The notes under the pieces were generated by a model. The model saw only the letters and a list, made by a program, of their open reading frames with translations, searched no databases and had not been told where the DNA came from. DNA of 64,000 bases from Metallyticus violacea. Lineage: Eukaryota; Arthropoda; Insecta; Mantodea; Metallyticidae. Positions 1 through 9,459 of the stretch are shown in pieces. Location of the stretch: the NCBI GenBank assembly GCA_030762175.1, contig CM060833.1, positions 74,771,501 to 74,835,500 on the forward strand, written 5' to 3'. How positions within the stretch are numbered: the first letter of the stretch is position 1; each line of letters begins with the position of its first letter. A program made the position numbers and the translations under genes.

Positions 1-505
1 GTGATTTTGTTCTTCAACAAGATAACGATCCTAAACGCACATCAAAGTTGTGTAATAACTATGTGAATAGTAAAGATGAGACGGTAGGGTTAAAATCCAT
101 AACTTGGCCCCCACAATCTCCGGATCTGTACCAATTGAACTTCTTTGGGAGCATTTTAACTGTCCCTAATAATGCGGATAAGCTGTGGGAGTGTCTTTTG
201 CAAACCTGAGGTAATATAACTCCAGACATGTTACAAAAACTGACTGCAAGGATGTCCCTATTTTGTAAAGCTGTCATCAAAGCAACAAATTGTCCTATTA
301 ATGAACAAAAACTTTGAACAATTTCCTTACTGCATAGAAAAATATTATTTATAGTATAAAAACGTATTTTAACGGAGTGATTTTTGTGTAGTTTTTAGCA
401 TATGTACTGTAGTTTGTTGCAGAATCAAATTAGTATTTGATCTCACCTATGTTTACATGAACAACACCAAAAAAAGGAGTGACTTAACATTTTTGTATGG
501 TGAGT
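1..505 (+). pseudogene. Tc1-like transposase, C-terminal end and 3' flank (decayed)
   Basis: Read in frame from about base 15, the first 317 bases give a Tc1-type transposase C-terminus. A DDE block QQDNDPKRTSK is followed by WPPQSPDL and then by a tail containing LWECLLQT and KAVIKA, ending in a stop at 315-317. The family uses these residues to cut and paste DNA between TA dinucleotides. The expected catalytic Glu just after SPDL is missing: the sequence reads SPDLYQLNFF where the family has a Glu. There is also an internal stop after LLQT, so the copy is dead. The AT-rich stretch ending near 505 (gagtgacttaacatttttgtatgg) resembles the usual Tc1 3' non-coding end, but I cannot confirm the terminal repeat because the other end lies outside the window. 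Family assignment is confident; the right boundary is approximate. Confidence 0.75.
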
Positions 506-1560
506 TTAAACTTTCTGTTGCTAGTGTATCTATCCTGTGTTTGTAGTAATAGCCATTATTAAAACTCCAACCCTACAGACTAAGATATCGTTTGTCACAG
601 CTGTAGTTAAAATGATTATATTCCATCAGAAACTTTATGCAGTATATCGACTACAGAATAGAAGATACTTCACAGTATTGCATTTTATAGCTTCGTCATT
701 CATTTGTATTAGTGTGTTTTGTATTTATATTACACTTGTCATCATTTTCCTGCTTCTTAGTTGTTCACAGTAGTTATAGAACAAAAAATAATACAGTTGT
801 CACATTTCCTTTAGTTGAATATGCCATATTACATTCATTATTTGTTCTTTTAAAGTATATTTTATGATCTATGTCAGTTCTTTTGCTTTATCTGTTACCT
901 CTCGCTTCTGTGTTTGTAATTTCTTTCTTCTATGAGCTACTCTGTTCCCTCTTCATTTCTTTATTCTGGATTAAAGAGAAGTTGCTCGTCCGGTAACCAA
1001 ATAAAATTTGTTGCTGTACTTTAAAAAAACCTCTTCAAACTCAACGGGACACTTCTGCAGTCCTCTTTGATAACTGACAGCTGTGTGTCATATATTCATG
1101 CTGGTGGTCCGTCATTACGACCTTTTCACACTTCTTTTGGTTCAGTTATCCAAGGTTTCAGATGATGTTATCCATTCTATATAATGCCTTCCACGTTTCA
1201 GACAATATTTATTATGTGGGAAAAGGGGTGAATAGCTAACCTGTAGAACTCGTTTCCCTCCTTTCTTTCTTTTCTATTTTCTTTCTCTTGTTTTCTTATT
1301 TTCCTTTTCTTTAGCACCATCATTAAGTACAGTGAAGTGCACAGCGCATATGGAGATATTCGTATATTTAACATATAGGTTGTTCAGAAAGTTGCATTGA
1401 CAACTCCGTGTAAAGTTGGACAGAAAACCAGCATAATTCACCTCATTGTTTTATATTTAAATATATTGTTTATACAACAACATATAAAGAGGAGTGCATT
1501 TGTGAAATGTGAATTTTTACGTCTAATAATTCTCATGCAAAAATCTACCAATATTATTTA
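506..1560. other. No recognisable gene; AT-rich DNA
   Basis: Short open frames here have low-complexity, isoleucine/phenylalanine-rich translations with no family motif. A pyrimidine-rich patch lies at about 1258-1315. Nothing else was recognised. Confidence 0.6.
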
Positions 1561-1680
1561 TTTGGGTATTTATTTATTTATTTATTTGCCCTGGCAAGGT
1601 TTAAGACCATCGGGTCCTTTCTTCCATTCTACCAGGCGAATAAACCAATTAAAATACAGGGTAAATATACATGTAATAAA
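1558..1680 (-). repeat. Probable LINE or SINE 3' end with (AAAT)n tail
   Basis: On the minus strand a GC-richer block (gaatggaagaaaggacccga, then ttgccagggc) runs directly into an (AAATA)n-type tail at 1562-1588. That layout, a unique 3' end followed by a simple AT-rich tail, is typical of a retroposon end. I recall similar ends in insect genomes but cannot name the family. Only one copy was noticed in the window. Confidence 0.35.
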
Positions 1681-1689
1681 AATACAGGG

Positions 1690-4600
1690 AAAAATTAAAT
1701 ATATATACTTCATATTTACTTCATATTTAATATAGTTAGAAAGTTAATAATATTTTATAAAAAGTGCCTTATTTATTGCAACATAGTTCTGGAAACTTTA
1801 AAATAGAAATCTAAACAACAGGCAATTTTAAAATTAATATATTGTCATACATAGTGATTTATAAAACATGTTATTAATTTACAAGATTAAAAGAATATTT
1901 TATACACATTTTAACGATTTCCTCCCAAATATAACGAAAAATATAGTTTCTAGATTTGTGTTCCTAGGTAAATGACGATAGAAAAACAAAGTTCATAGAA
2001 GTTCTTATATCTGAAATGTAAACAGCAAGAAAGAAGTTTCATAAGCACTGGTGCTGACATTATTAGATCTTTTTTGAAGGTTCATGCACCAGCTTAAATG
2101 ACATCCTTTTTCTATGGAATGAAATGTCTTCCTACTAGTTACTTTGTTGGGGTAAAGTTTAATATCTGGAAATATCTGGAAATTTGTGAAGGTAACGAAA
2201 CAGTTAATATGACTTCTGCACATAAAAGTACCTTTTTTTCTTTTTTAACGACAGGTAAAACATCAATTGAAGTAAGACGCGATCAATCAAAATCTGTAAA
2301 TAAAAAGATAAAATACTAGGCCGCGCTAGCCCGGTAATTCTGAACGTGTGTCGAGAAGATTCAGGAGATTTGTCGCAAAATTTTCAAATTTAAATATACA
2401 CTTAATGCCATTCATAAAAAATCAATACATTGAACTTTTATCACGAATACATTAGCGGAGATAAACCTAAACAGAACACACGTGCTTAACTGTTTTATCA
2501 CATCAGCCAAAGTCTCAAAATAAGTTTTCAAGATTTAACAACACGTATTATTCTTCTTTATTTCTTACAAAGAGTTGGGTCTTAATATGAAATATCTGAG
2601 TTACTATCTCAGAAATAACATACTCTATGTGATGGAGCAATTAATTTTACAATCCGCAAAGAATAAAAAGAAGTGGGGGAGAATTAGGAAGAGAAATGAA
2701 ACTAAAGTTTGTTAACTTCACGGAAGAAGAAACAACCAAAACTGGTTTTCTAATAGAACAATCACCACAAAATAAAAGGGATTATTGTTGACGTTGAAAA
2801 GAATAGGAACAGTAAGGAATACTTTGTTCTAAAGTTGAACGAAAAAAAAAACTTATTTAAGTAGCTAATAACAGTTAAAAAGTTATTAGAATCGAATATA
2901 ATTAGATATTATTTAACAATGCTTTTGCAAGAGATTAATGGCATTCTTCAGGAAGAGATATTTATTACTTTATTGAAATAATACTAATTGGAGTTTCTGC
3001 ATTGAGAATAGTAGCATTAGCTATTGGTTTTTTTTTTTTTCCTTCCTTTGTTCCTTGAGGGCGTGACGTATAACAGTTTGTTTTCTTACACAGATAACGG
3101 TAGCTTTTAGAGGTACTGTTAGAATAGGTGGAAAGATAAATTATATAAAATAAAACTCTAGCTAAGTGGACAGTATAAGACATGCTTTGAAATCTATGTA
3201 AAGCTAACATAGTCAAGCGTTGACATTCCAGGTAAAACAATTGATACGAGAATACAGTTAACAAATGAAAAACCAGAGTATGCGAGAGAAAAAACTGCAC
3301 GTGTGACACACAAAACCAAAAAATTATTTCAAGCTCTTGTAACAAAATCAAAAGATTTTAGCCCTCTTCATTTACGGTTTCTCTGAGCCTTATTTCCCAA
3401 ATGTACTATCTAATACATTACTATTACTAGTAGTAGTATGTTAAGGTCTTATAACTTTCTGCTCCATGAAAAAAGTGCAATATTTTTAAAGTATTAGTAA
3501 AATGTTACAATTGACGTCATTTAAGAGCAAGATGGAGGAACAGTTGTTTGTCATTCGTCGGTTGTTTCTCAGATATACTAATAATTTAAATGCTTTATTA
3601 TGCATTAATTGACATTCAAACGTAATAATCCACTTTGAGATGACGACCACATACGGGTACATTTAGGAGCATTCAGTCGTCGAGAGATGGCAGAAGAATT
3701 GAGGTTCCCGATTGTTCTCGGTCATTTATTTTATTAGTTCATTTGATCATTTATATTCATTTGTTTATGTTGCTTAACGATCAGGTTCTCATTATAAGCT
3801 ATAAACTGGGGAAAATGTATCAAAAAGATTCTTTTAAAAGATTAAAGTACGAAGAGCAATTATTTCCGTGGAATGTAGCAAAAACCTTAAAAATATATTT
3901 ACTAGATGCTGGTGTGAAATATTCATTTGAAACAGGAAACGCCAATATCAGACATAATTCTTTGTAGGTGAAATTAGCTTCATTAATAGAATAGTAGGAT
4001 GAATTTATTATGTTATAGCATTTTTAATTGTGCTTCTTACACTTTATATCTGTATTTTGATACTCACCGCCAATAACTAAACTCCTTCATTTAAAATTCA
4101 TCTTATTCCAACATCGAGGTCACGGTTAACCTAACTTTTTTATTTTACACAAATATTAATTTATTCTTTCTTTATATTCACTTCGCTAATACTTAGCTCA
4201 TTTAGGTCAATTGACTCCCAAAAGCATTAACAAGGTGAAAATGATTATTAGCTTTGAAATGCAATTGTCATTCATCCTTTAGACAAATCAAAACCGTTTT
4301 TGTGTGTGCTTTTATTTAAATGAATTTAACTCAATCCCTGAGCTATTTTGCTTTTTATCCAGCACAGAAAACCTCGCTACTAATCTTAAAAATTTCATTT
4401 CAGATATTTCTATTCAATTAATTCTTACATAAATTTTCCTCTTTATGCAATAACGTGGGAATCGCCATAGCACTATAATATTTCAGTTTAATTTTTTATC
4501 TTATATATTAATGATATTTTATTAATACACAAACATATATTTAAACTTATTTAGATAAATTTCAAAAAGTTTTGTTTTCCTTATGTAACTTATATCGTAT

Positions 4601-4720
4601 GTCTGTTCTACAATACCATTATTAATAATTATTTTTGCTCTAACAGAGGATCTTTAAAATGTAATACTTATATTTCTAGATATTTAAAGAACAGGCATAT
4701 TGTATATATAATTTCACTTT
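1690..4720. other. Unannotated AT-rich interval
   Basis: No domain, repeat family or RNA gene was recognised across these 3 kb. The longest open frame (2965-3351, minus, 128 codons) is rich in Leu, Phe, Ser and Tyr with no motif and looks like chance. A tandem pair of atatctgga units sits near 2163-2182. Confidence 0.6.
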
Positions 4721-4724
4721 TAGG

Positions 4725-5110
4725 TTTGTCAGCCTGTTCCGTCCCCGAACACGTCACTCCATCTTGTTCCTGGTCTTCCTACTTGGCGATATACTCTAGC
4801 TTTATAATTTAGTAAAAATGTTGGTATCCGTTCCTCTTTCATCTTTAATGTATGCTGGTAGCAATTATTTACATTTGCATTAATTTTCTCATTTAGATTA
4901 TATATATTTAACTGTTTTCGGATTTCTTCATTTATTTACTTCTCTAGAAGAATAAATCCGCTACTCTCTTAAAAAGCTCATCTCTGCGGTTTCTGTTCTT
5001 TTCCTGTCTGTCCTATTCATAGTCCACAGTTCACTTCCGTATGTTGCCTTTGGCACTGTCATTACTTTGTAGAAATTCATTTGTGTTCCTTTTGACGTAT
5101 TGTTCTTTAA
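4725..5110 (-). pseudogene. Non-LTR retrotransposon (LINE) reverse-transcriptase C-terminal remnant
   Basis: Reading the minus strand from about 5110 gives a typical LINE ORF2 post-polymerase segment: MNFYKVMTVP, then TYGSELWTMN, then ETAEMSFLRE. After a frameshift comes INEEIRKQ-like text and a basic end, RQVGRPRTRW-like. The (V/L)LTYGSExW motif followed by AEMxFLR and GRPxxRW is the recurrent signature of insect endonuclease/reverse-transcriptase LINE tails. Several stops and frameshifts interrupt it. The catalytic YADD region would lie further right on the minus strand and was not found, so this is a 5'-truncated dead copy. The same kind of tail recurs on the plus strand at about 33.2 and 38.1 kb. 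Confidence 0.7.
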
Positions 5111-5114
5111 TGTT

Positions 5115-6630
5115 CCCCTTATATGCTATTCATTTACCTTAATTATTAAGTTTTATATTTGTATCTTCATTTATACTATATGGTACATTTAAATCTAGAT
5201 AATTAAAACTAGAGACTTAGCAGCCGTGAATTATATAATCATATATAAAATTATATATTTGAAAATTATCGTCTGAAATTCATATTATTAATTTGATGTC
5301 TGCAAATATCATAGTGTAGCATTTATATTATTTATTTTAAAATTATATTTCAATTCCAGCGTACATTGATGCCACTTTCCCCTATTTATATATTAAAAAG
5401 TGCAAGGGACAATGGGACACTTATTAAAACCCCTCATATAAATCTTTTGTTTAATACTTTGAATTAGTTACTTCAATTGAAGATCATAGGCAAAGAACAT
5501 ACTAAGTCTCAATAAAAATTGTTCAAGATATTGGCATTTTAACTTCAACTAATTTACTTGAAGGTTCGGTACACACAAAAATAAGTGTCAAAACGCAGAT
5601 AAGAAGATGGGTTGAAATAGAAAACAATGTGGCAATAAATAGTTAAATTCTAGCTTTATTTATTTATTTTCTGTTTGTTGTGCATACTTTAAAGCTAAAA
5701 ACAATTATAAGTGATAAATAAACATTAACAACAACTGTTATGCTTGAGCACTTTGTGAGAATATATACAGACTCCTTAAATTAATTGGTCTGATTTTTTC
5801 TTAAATACAAAAAGCATATGTAATGTAATTACTTATTTAATAGATTTACAAAGACAAATTGACCATTAGGGCCACAACATTTCTTGAGAGTCTGGAAAGC
5901 CGCGTATTTATTACTTAGGCAAAAGCTTATAGCGACAAACACTCGAGGTTATTATCATGACCTTTTACTCTTATTTCCTCACTTGCAGTAGTCATTATAT
6001 ATGTTTAGAAGCCTTTACTTCATTTAAAAGCATTCATTCACCATCAACAATTATTTCGACAAAGACAAGTGAATGAAATCACTGATGAGAAAAACATACA
6101 ATGTAATTTCACTGCCGCCTGGAGTTGGAAAATTTTTCTTTGTATTAATTAAGAAGAATGGCGTCATTTTTCTATATCTGAATTTAAATAATTGAAAATT
6201 GCTTTCCTTGTATTTTATATGTGTAAAATGAGCTACAGTAGAAATAATCCAGGCTCCCTCAGCAATTAAACAGTTAAATGAAATATTATGGAGCCTAGAT
6301 ATCAGGCAAGAAAGAAGAAAATAATACTTAAAGCGACTGTTGAAAATAGTCTTCATGTGGTGCAGTAAGCTGCACGTTGAACGGCCCCCCCCCAAAAAAA
6401 TCTCTGGACTTTGAACGGAGCCCCCCTCAAAAAAAGCGTTAAGTGGACGGGTTCGAAGAGAGAGTGGGTTATTCTCTATAATTGAACGGATAAAAAAATG
6501 AACCTATATTGGGAAGACCAAATGCTCAAAAAATTGTGTTAGACGACTTGAAACAGAGAAATCTACAGTGGTAAGAACTTATAAAATGAATTTCATAGGA
6601 GAGATGACCACGGAAGATTTTTGTTGTTCA
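5115..6630. other. Unannotated AT-rich interval
   Basis: No gene or repeat family was recognised. A short C-rich run followed by an A-run is at 6386-6400. The open frame on the minus strand at 6051-6395 has no recognisable motif. Confidence 0.55.
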
Positions 6631-6631
6631 T

Positions 6632-6895
6632 TTGATTTATTTGCGAACGATTTTTAATATCTCTGGTCATCAGCTTCTCGTTCAATTAAGGACGTTAAAT
6701 TTTGCCCAGATACCTCTTCTTTCAGGGTTTTTTACGTGTTGTAAATCTACGACACAGGACCCAAGGCTTTTTTACATCCCTTCTGAATGAAGCCATATTT
6801 AGGATTTTTACAATCGAAAAAATACATCGATCCTGGCCGGTATTGAGCCCGGGATATTGGATCTACGACCCCACTGGAGTACCAGGACCAACGAT
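6632..6895 (-). repeat. SINE-A copy (tRNA-headed SINE), old
   Basis: Antisense copy of the most frequent SINE in the window. It shows the diagnostic blocks in reverse order: a TTTATTT tail, ctggtcatcagc, the pyrimidine-rich block cctcttctttcagg, ggacccaaggc, then atcctggccgg and the tRNA-like head ending near 6892. It is heavily diverged, and its box B is degenerate (cggtattgagccc against cgggttcgaaccc). No convincing target duplication was seen. Confidence 0.8.
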
Positions 6896-6899
6896 TTAC

Positions 6900-7360
6900 T
6901 AGTATCCAGGAAGAAAGGCTGTTCAACTTTTTATTGCAGGTAACAATGAAAGTCAGAGGACAACACGAGGATTCATGGGAACATAGTTGGAAATGTAGAC
7001 CGAGATTACAAGATAACCACTAGAATGAATAATCTGTAAAAGGAAGAAGAAAAAAGATTTAATTTTAAAATTAATTTCATTCCATATATTTGGTGTGTAC
7101 ACTTTCACAACTGTTTCCCGAAAATTACTCCGGAACATTTTAGTACAGAAACTATGTGCAAATCCGCTTGAGTGTTGCACAGCTTTTTTTCTAAGAAGCA
7201 GGTACAGTGAGGTTTTTTAAGTTATTGACCGTCTGAGCCGGTTGTTTACTATGGAAGTGCAGCCGCCGACGAAACTGAAAAAAAGGAATATAGAGACGCC
7301 TCGTGTAAAGCTAGTATTTTATTTTGGTAGTTATATTTTTATAAAATGATACTGTAAAAC

Positions 7361-7394
<34 letters not shown>

Positions 7395-8015
7395 CATCAT
7401 CATCATCATCATCATCACTAACCAGTGCTATAAGATATATTGAAATGATGCTCCTCGGCGGCAATACATTGCCGGCATCAATAAGGAGAATTCCTATATT
7501 TTAGCTAAATTTCTTCCGCAAGAAAACGACCTGCTCCCGTAACTTTTTAATACCCGATCTTCAAGACTATATTTATGCAGTGGCACACAATGAAAGCACC
7601 GAGTAATATAGGAGTGTACAAACATTCGCTGGCTAAGCCTGCCTAAACTAACCACCAACTGCTATGTACATGCATAATACGGCATTCGCAGCCGCGCTCT
7701 GTTGTACTTCAAATAATTCACGGTGTGTGCTTTTATGTGAACAATGATTAGCAGGAAGACATATTGGTCTGTTTTGAAACATGTTTTAACGTTGTATAGT
7801 TTTTTCGCCAACGCCCCCCCCCCACGTTATGTTAATCAGGGTCTTTACTCCTAAAATAATATTGAATACCTACTGTACATTAAAGAATAAATGGAATAAG
7901 TATAAAAGTTAGTTCAGCTAAATATCTGCTAAAGTCTTACACTAACCTTTTATAGCATTTAAGTAGTATTTTGAGGCTAAAAAGGATGAATAACAAGACA
8001 TGGCATTGTAGTAAA
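6900..8015. other. No recognised gene; contains microsatellite and C-run
   Basis: Apart from the (TAA)n/(TCA)n array and a C-run at about 7816-7824, nothing in this interval resembles a known family. Confidence 0.5.
7362..7417 (+). repeat. Compound microsatellite (TAA)n-(TCA)n
   Basis: About eleven TAA units run directly into about eight TCA/ATC units, an interrupted compound trinucleotide array. Confidence 0.95.
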
Positions 8016-8017
8016 TA

Positions 8018-8421
8018 CAGAGTGCGGCAGAAAAAATAACCCATTTTTAAACGTGATCTATTGTTGGTCACGGCTTCTTAGAGAGATGATGTCTGTACCA
8101 TTGCATAATGCAGTTCAAAGCATTTTCTGTACGCCATATTACATGACCTTGGCCACTCGCTCCCTGCACAGTACTACTTGACAGTTAGTATGGGGTGCAG
8201 GTCGAATGAACATCGTGCATTTGCAATTGAAACGTTTTTCAAATGTGATGATTTGAGTCGTAAGAACGAAACTTTTGTTTCAACAACAAACAAGAAACAC
8301 TTGGTGGGTCACCATGCATAGAACATGGCAGCATTTAGAGCTGATTTAGAGCAAAGTCCAACGCGATAAGTTCGTCGGCATTCGCAAGCATTTAATATAT
8401 CAGATAATAGTGCGACTCGGA
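8018..8421 (+). pseudogene. Transposase N-terminal fragment, left half of fold-back
   Basis: Plus-strand reading from about 8201 gives NEHRAFAIETFFKCDD. After divergent residues and a stop it continues NMAAFRADLEQSPTR, stop, VRRHSQAFNISDNS. The order, a first helical block and then an SPxRSVRRHAxxLxIS helix-turn-helix, matches the DNA-binding N-terminus of DUF4817-type mariner-like transposases. About 40 residues between the two blocks, still partly present in the right half, are missing or scrambled here. The fragment stops at the palindrome centre near 8402. Confidence 0.7.
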
Positions 8422-8985
8422 TGAATGCCGACGAACTGATTGAGTTGGACTTTGTTCTATAGCAACGCTTACTGTTGCCATGTTTATGGAGTGCGAACCG
8501 TATTAACATCTCAGGTCCTCAGCGTCCCATTCAAATCAAAGCGTGAAACGAACGACAAATTGCTCAGAGGCCTCTTTTTTAGGCTTGAAGTTCTTTATCG
8601 TGCCGTTAATGAACGACACGGGACCCACGGCTTTACTTTCCTTCCGAAGTAAGCCATACAATGGATTTTTACACCCAAAAAATCCATCGGCCCTGGCCGG
8701 AATCAAACCCGCGATCTTGGGTTTAAAAGGCAAGTATGGTTACCACTATACCACCAGGACCGCCCACGAATCGTAGATGACCTACCAGTTGGCTTCTAGT
8801 TTTAAGCAGATGTCATGAACTGCCTGACCCATCTCGTAGTCGCCTTCCTTGACGGAGCTTAACCATTCCGACCGATGTCAAAATGTTGCTGAAACAAAAG
8901 CTGCATTCTTACGACACAATCACCACATTTGAAAAACGTTTCAATTGCAAACGCATCATGTTCATTCAACCTGCACCCCATACTG
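8422..8985 (-). pseudogene. Transposase N-terminal fragment, right half of fold-back, split by SINE-A
   Basis: On the minus strand from about 8970 the frame reads NEHDAFAIETFFKCGDCVV, then LLFQQHFDIGRNG, stop, then TTRWVRQF and KPTGRSSTIRG. A SINE-A interrupts it, and on the far side the frame resumes with NTVRTP, stop, MATVSVAIEQSPTQSVRRHS. Joining across the SINE restores the usual family order, which shows that the SINE inserted into an already present transposase copy. The gene ends at the palindrome centre instead of continuing to its catalytic DDE/D domain. Confidence 0.75.
8503..8766 (-). repeat. SINE-A inserted in fold-back element
   Basis: Antisense SINE-A with all blocks: ttaacatctcaggtc 3' end, reverse pyrimidine block, cggccctggccgg, and tRNA-like head with accactataccaccaggacc. 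It is flanked by a 9-bp target duplication with one mismatch: cgaaccgta at 8494-8502 and cgaatcgta at 8767-8775. Confidence 0.85.
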
Positions 8986-9009
8986 ACTGCCAACTACGTG
9001 CAGCGGAGC

Positions 9010-9305
9010 ATTTTTATATATGAATGAATAATGTTTAACGCCGTTTTTACTACTGAGGCACCACAGGCAACGGACACTGGTGATAACATGAGAGATGAAA
9101 TTATATATTAGGAAAGGATTTTTATTTTTAAGGAAGCAATCGTTCCAGACTAAGTTTAGGGGTACCTCCCCGGCATTTGCCAGTTATGAGGACTGAGGAA
9201 AACGTGGAAAAACCTCAGTCAGGGAGGACGGTCCTGGTGGTATTCGAACCCAAACCTCCCGCTCACGAGTCCGCGACTTAACGACCTCGTCCACCCGTGG
9301 CGGTA
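9010..9305 (-). repeat. SINE-B inserted in right arm of fold-back
   Basis: Antisense SINE-B. From left to right it shows an AT-rich tail, gtttaacgccgtttttactactgaggcaccaca, the mid block ttccagactaagtttaggggtacctccccggcatttgccag, cctcagtcagggaggac, and the tRNA-like head whose minus-strand sequence contains the box B ggttcgaatacc-like block. It is bounded by a perfect 11-bp target duplication, tgcagcggagc, at 8999-9009 and 9306-9316. The duplicated bases belong to the transposon arm. Confidence 0.9.
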
Positions 9306-9459
9306 TGCAGCGGAGCGAGTGGGCAAAGTCATGTAATATGATGTACAGAAAATGCTTTGAACTGCACTGCGCAATGGTACAAACATCAGCTCTTTAAAAA
9401 GCCGAGAGCAACAATAGAGAACGATTTAAAATTGGTCATGGTTTCTGCAGCACCCTGTA

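Larger units (their letters stand above)
8018..9457. mobile_element. Fold-back transposon: two inverted 5' halves of one mariner-like element
   Basis: The interval is a large imperfect palindrome bounded by TA at 8016-8017 and 9458-9459. Outer arms (8018 to about 8290, and about 8883-9457 without its SINE) match as reverse complements. Both start cagRGTGCKGCAGAAA-like and share long blocks such as caattgaaacgtttttcaaa. An inner pair of 60-bp arms (8324-8383 and 8423-8482) is also inverted. Both halves encode the same transposase N-terminus, on the plus strand on the left (NEHRAFAIETFFK, then EQSPTR and VRRHS) and on the minus strand on the right (NEHDAFAIETFFKCGD, QQHFDIGRNG, RWVRQF, then EQSPTQSVRRHS). 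This is the helix-turn-helix region seen in insect DUF4817-type mariner-like transposases. Stops are present in both halves and no catalytic domain is present, so any movement would need enzyme from elsewhere. A SINE-A and a SINE-B sit in the right half. Confidence 0.82.

Noticed and set aside
2965..3351. 128-codon minus-strand open frame
   Set aside because: AT-biased, no domain, no supporting start or splice context; consistent with chance.
7362..7417. CRISPR-like or tandem functional array
   Set aside because: Plain trinucleotide microsatellite; no spacer structure anywhere in the window.
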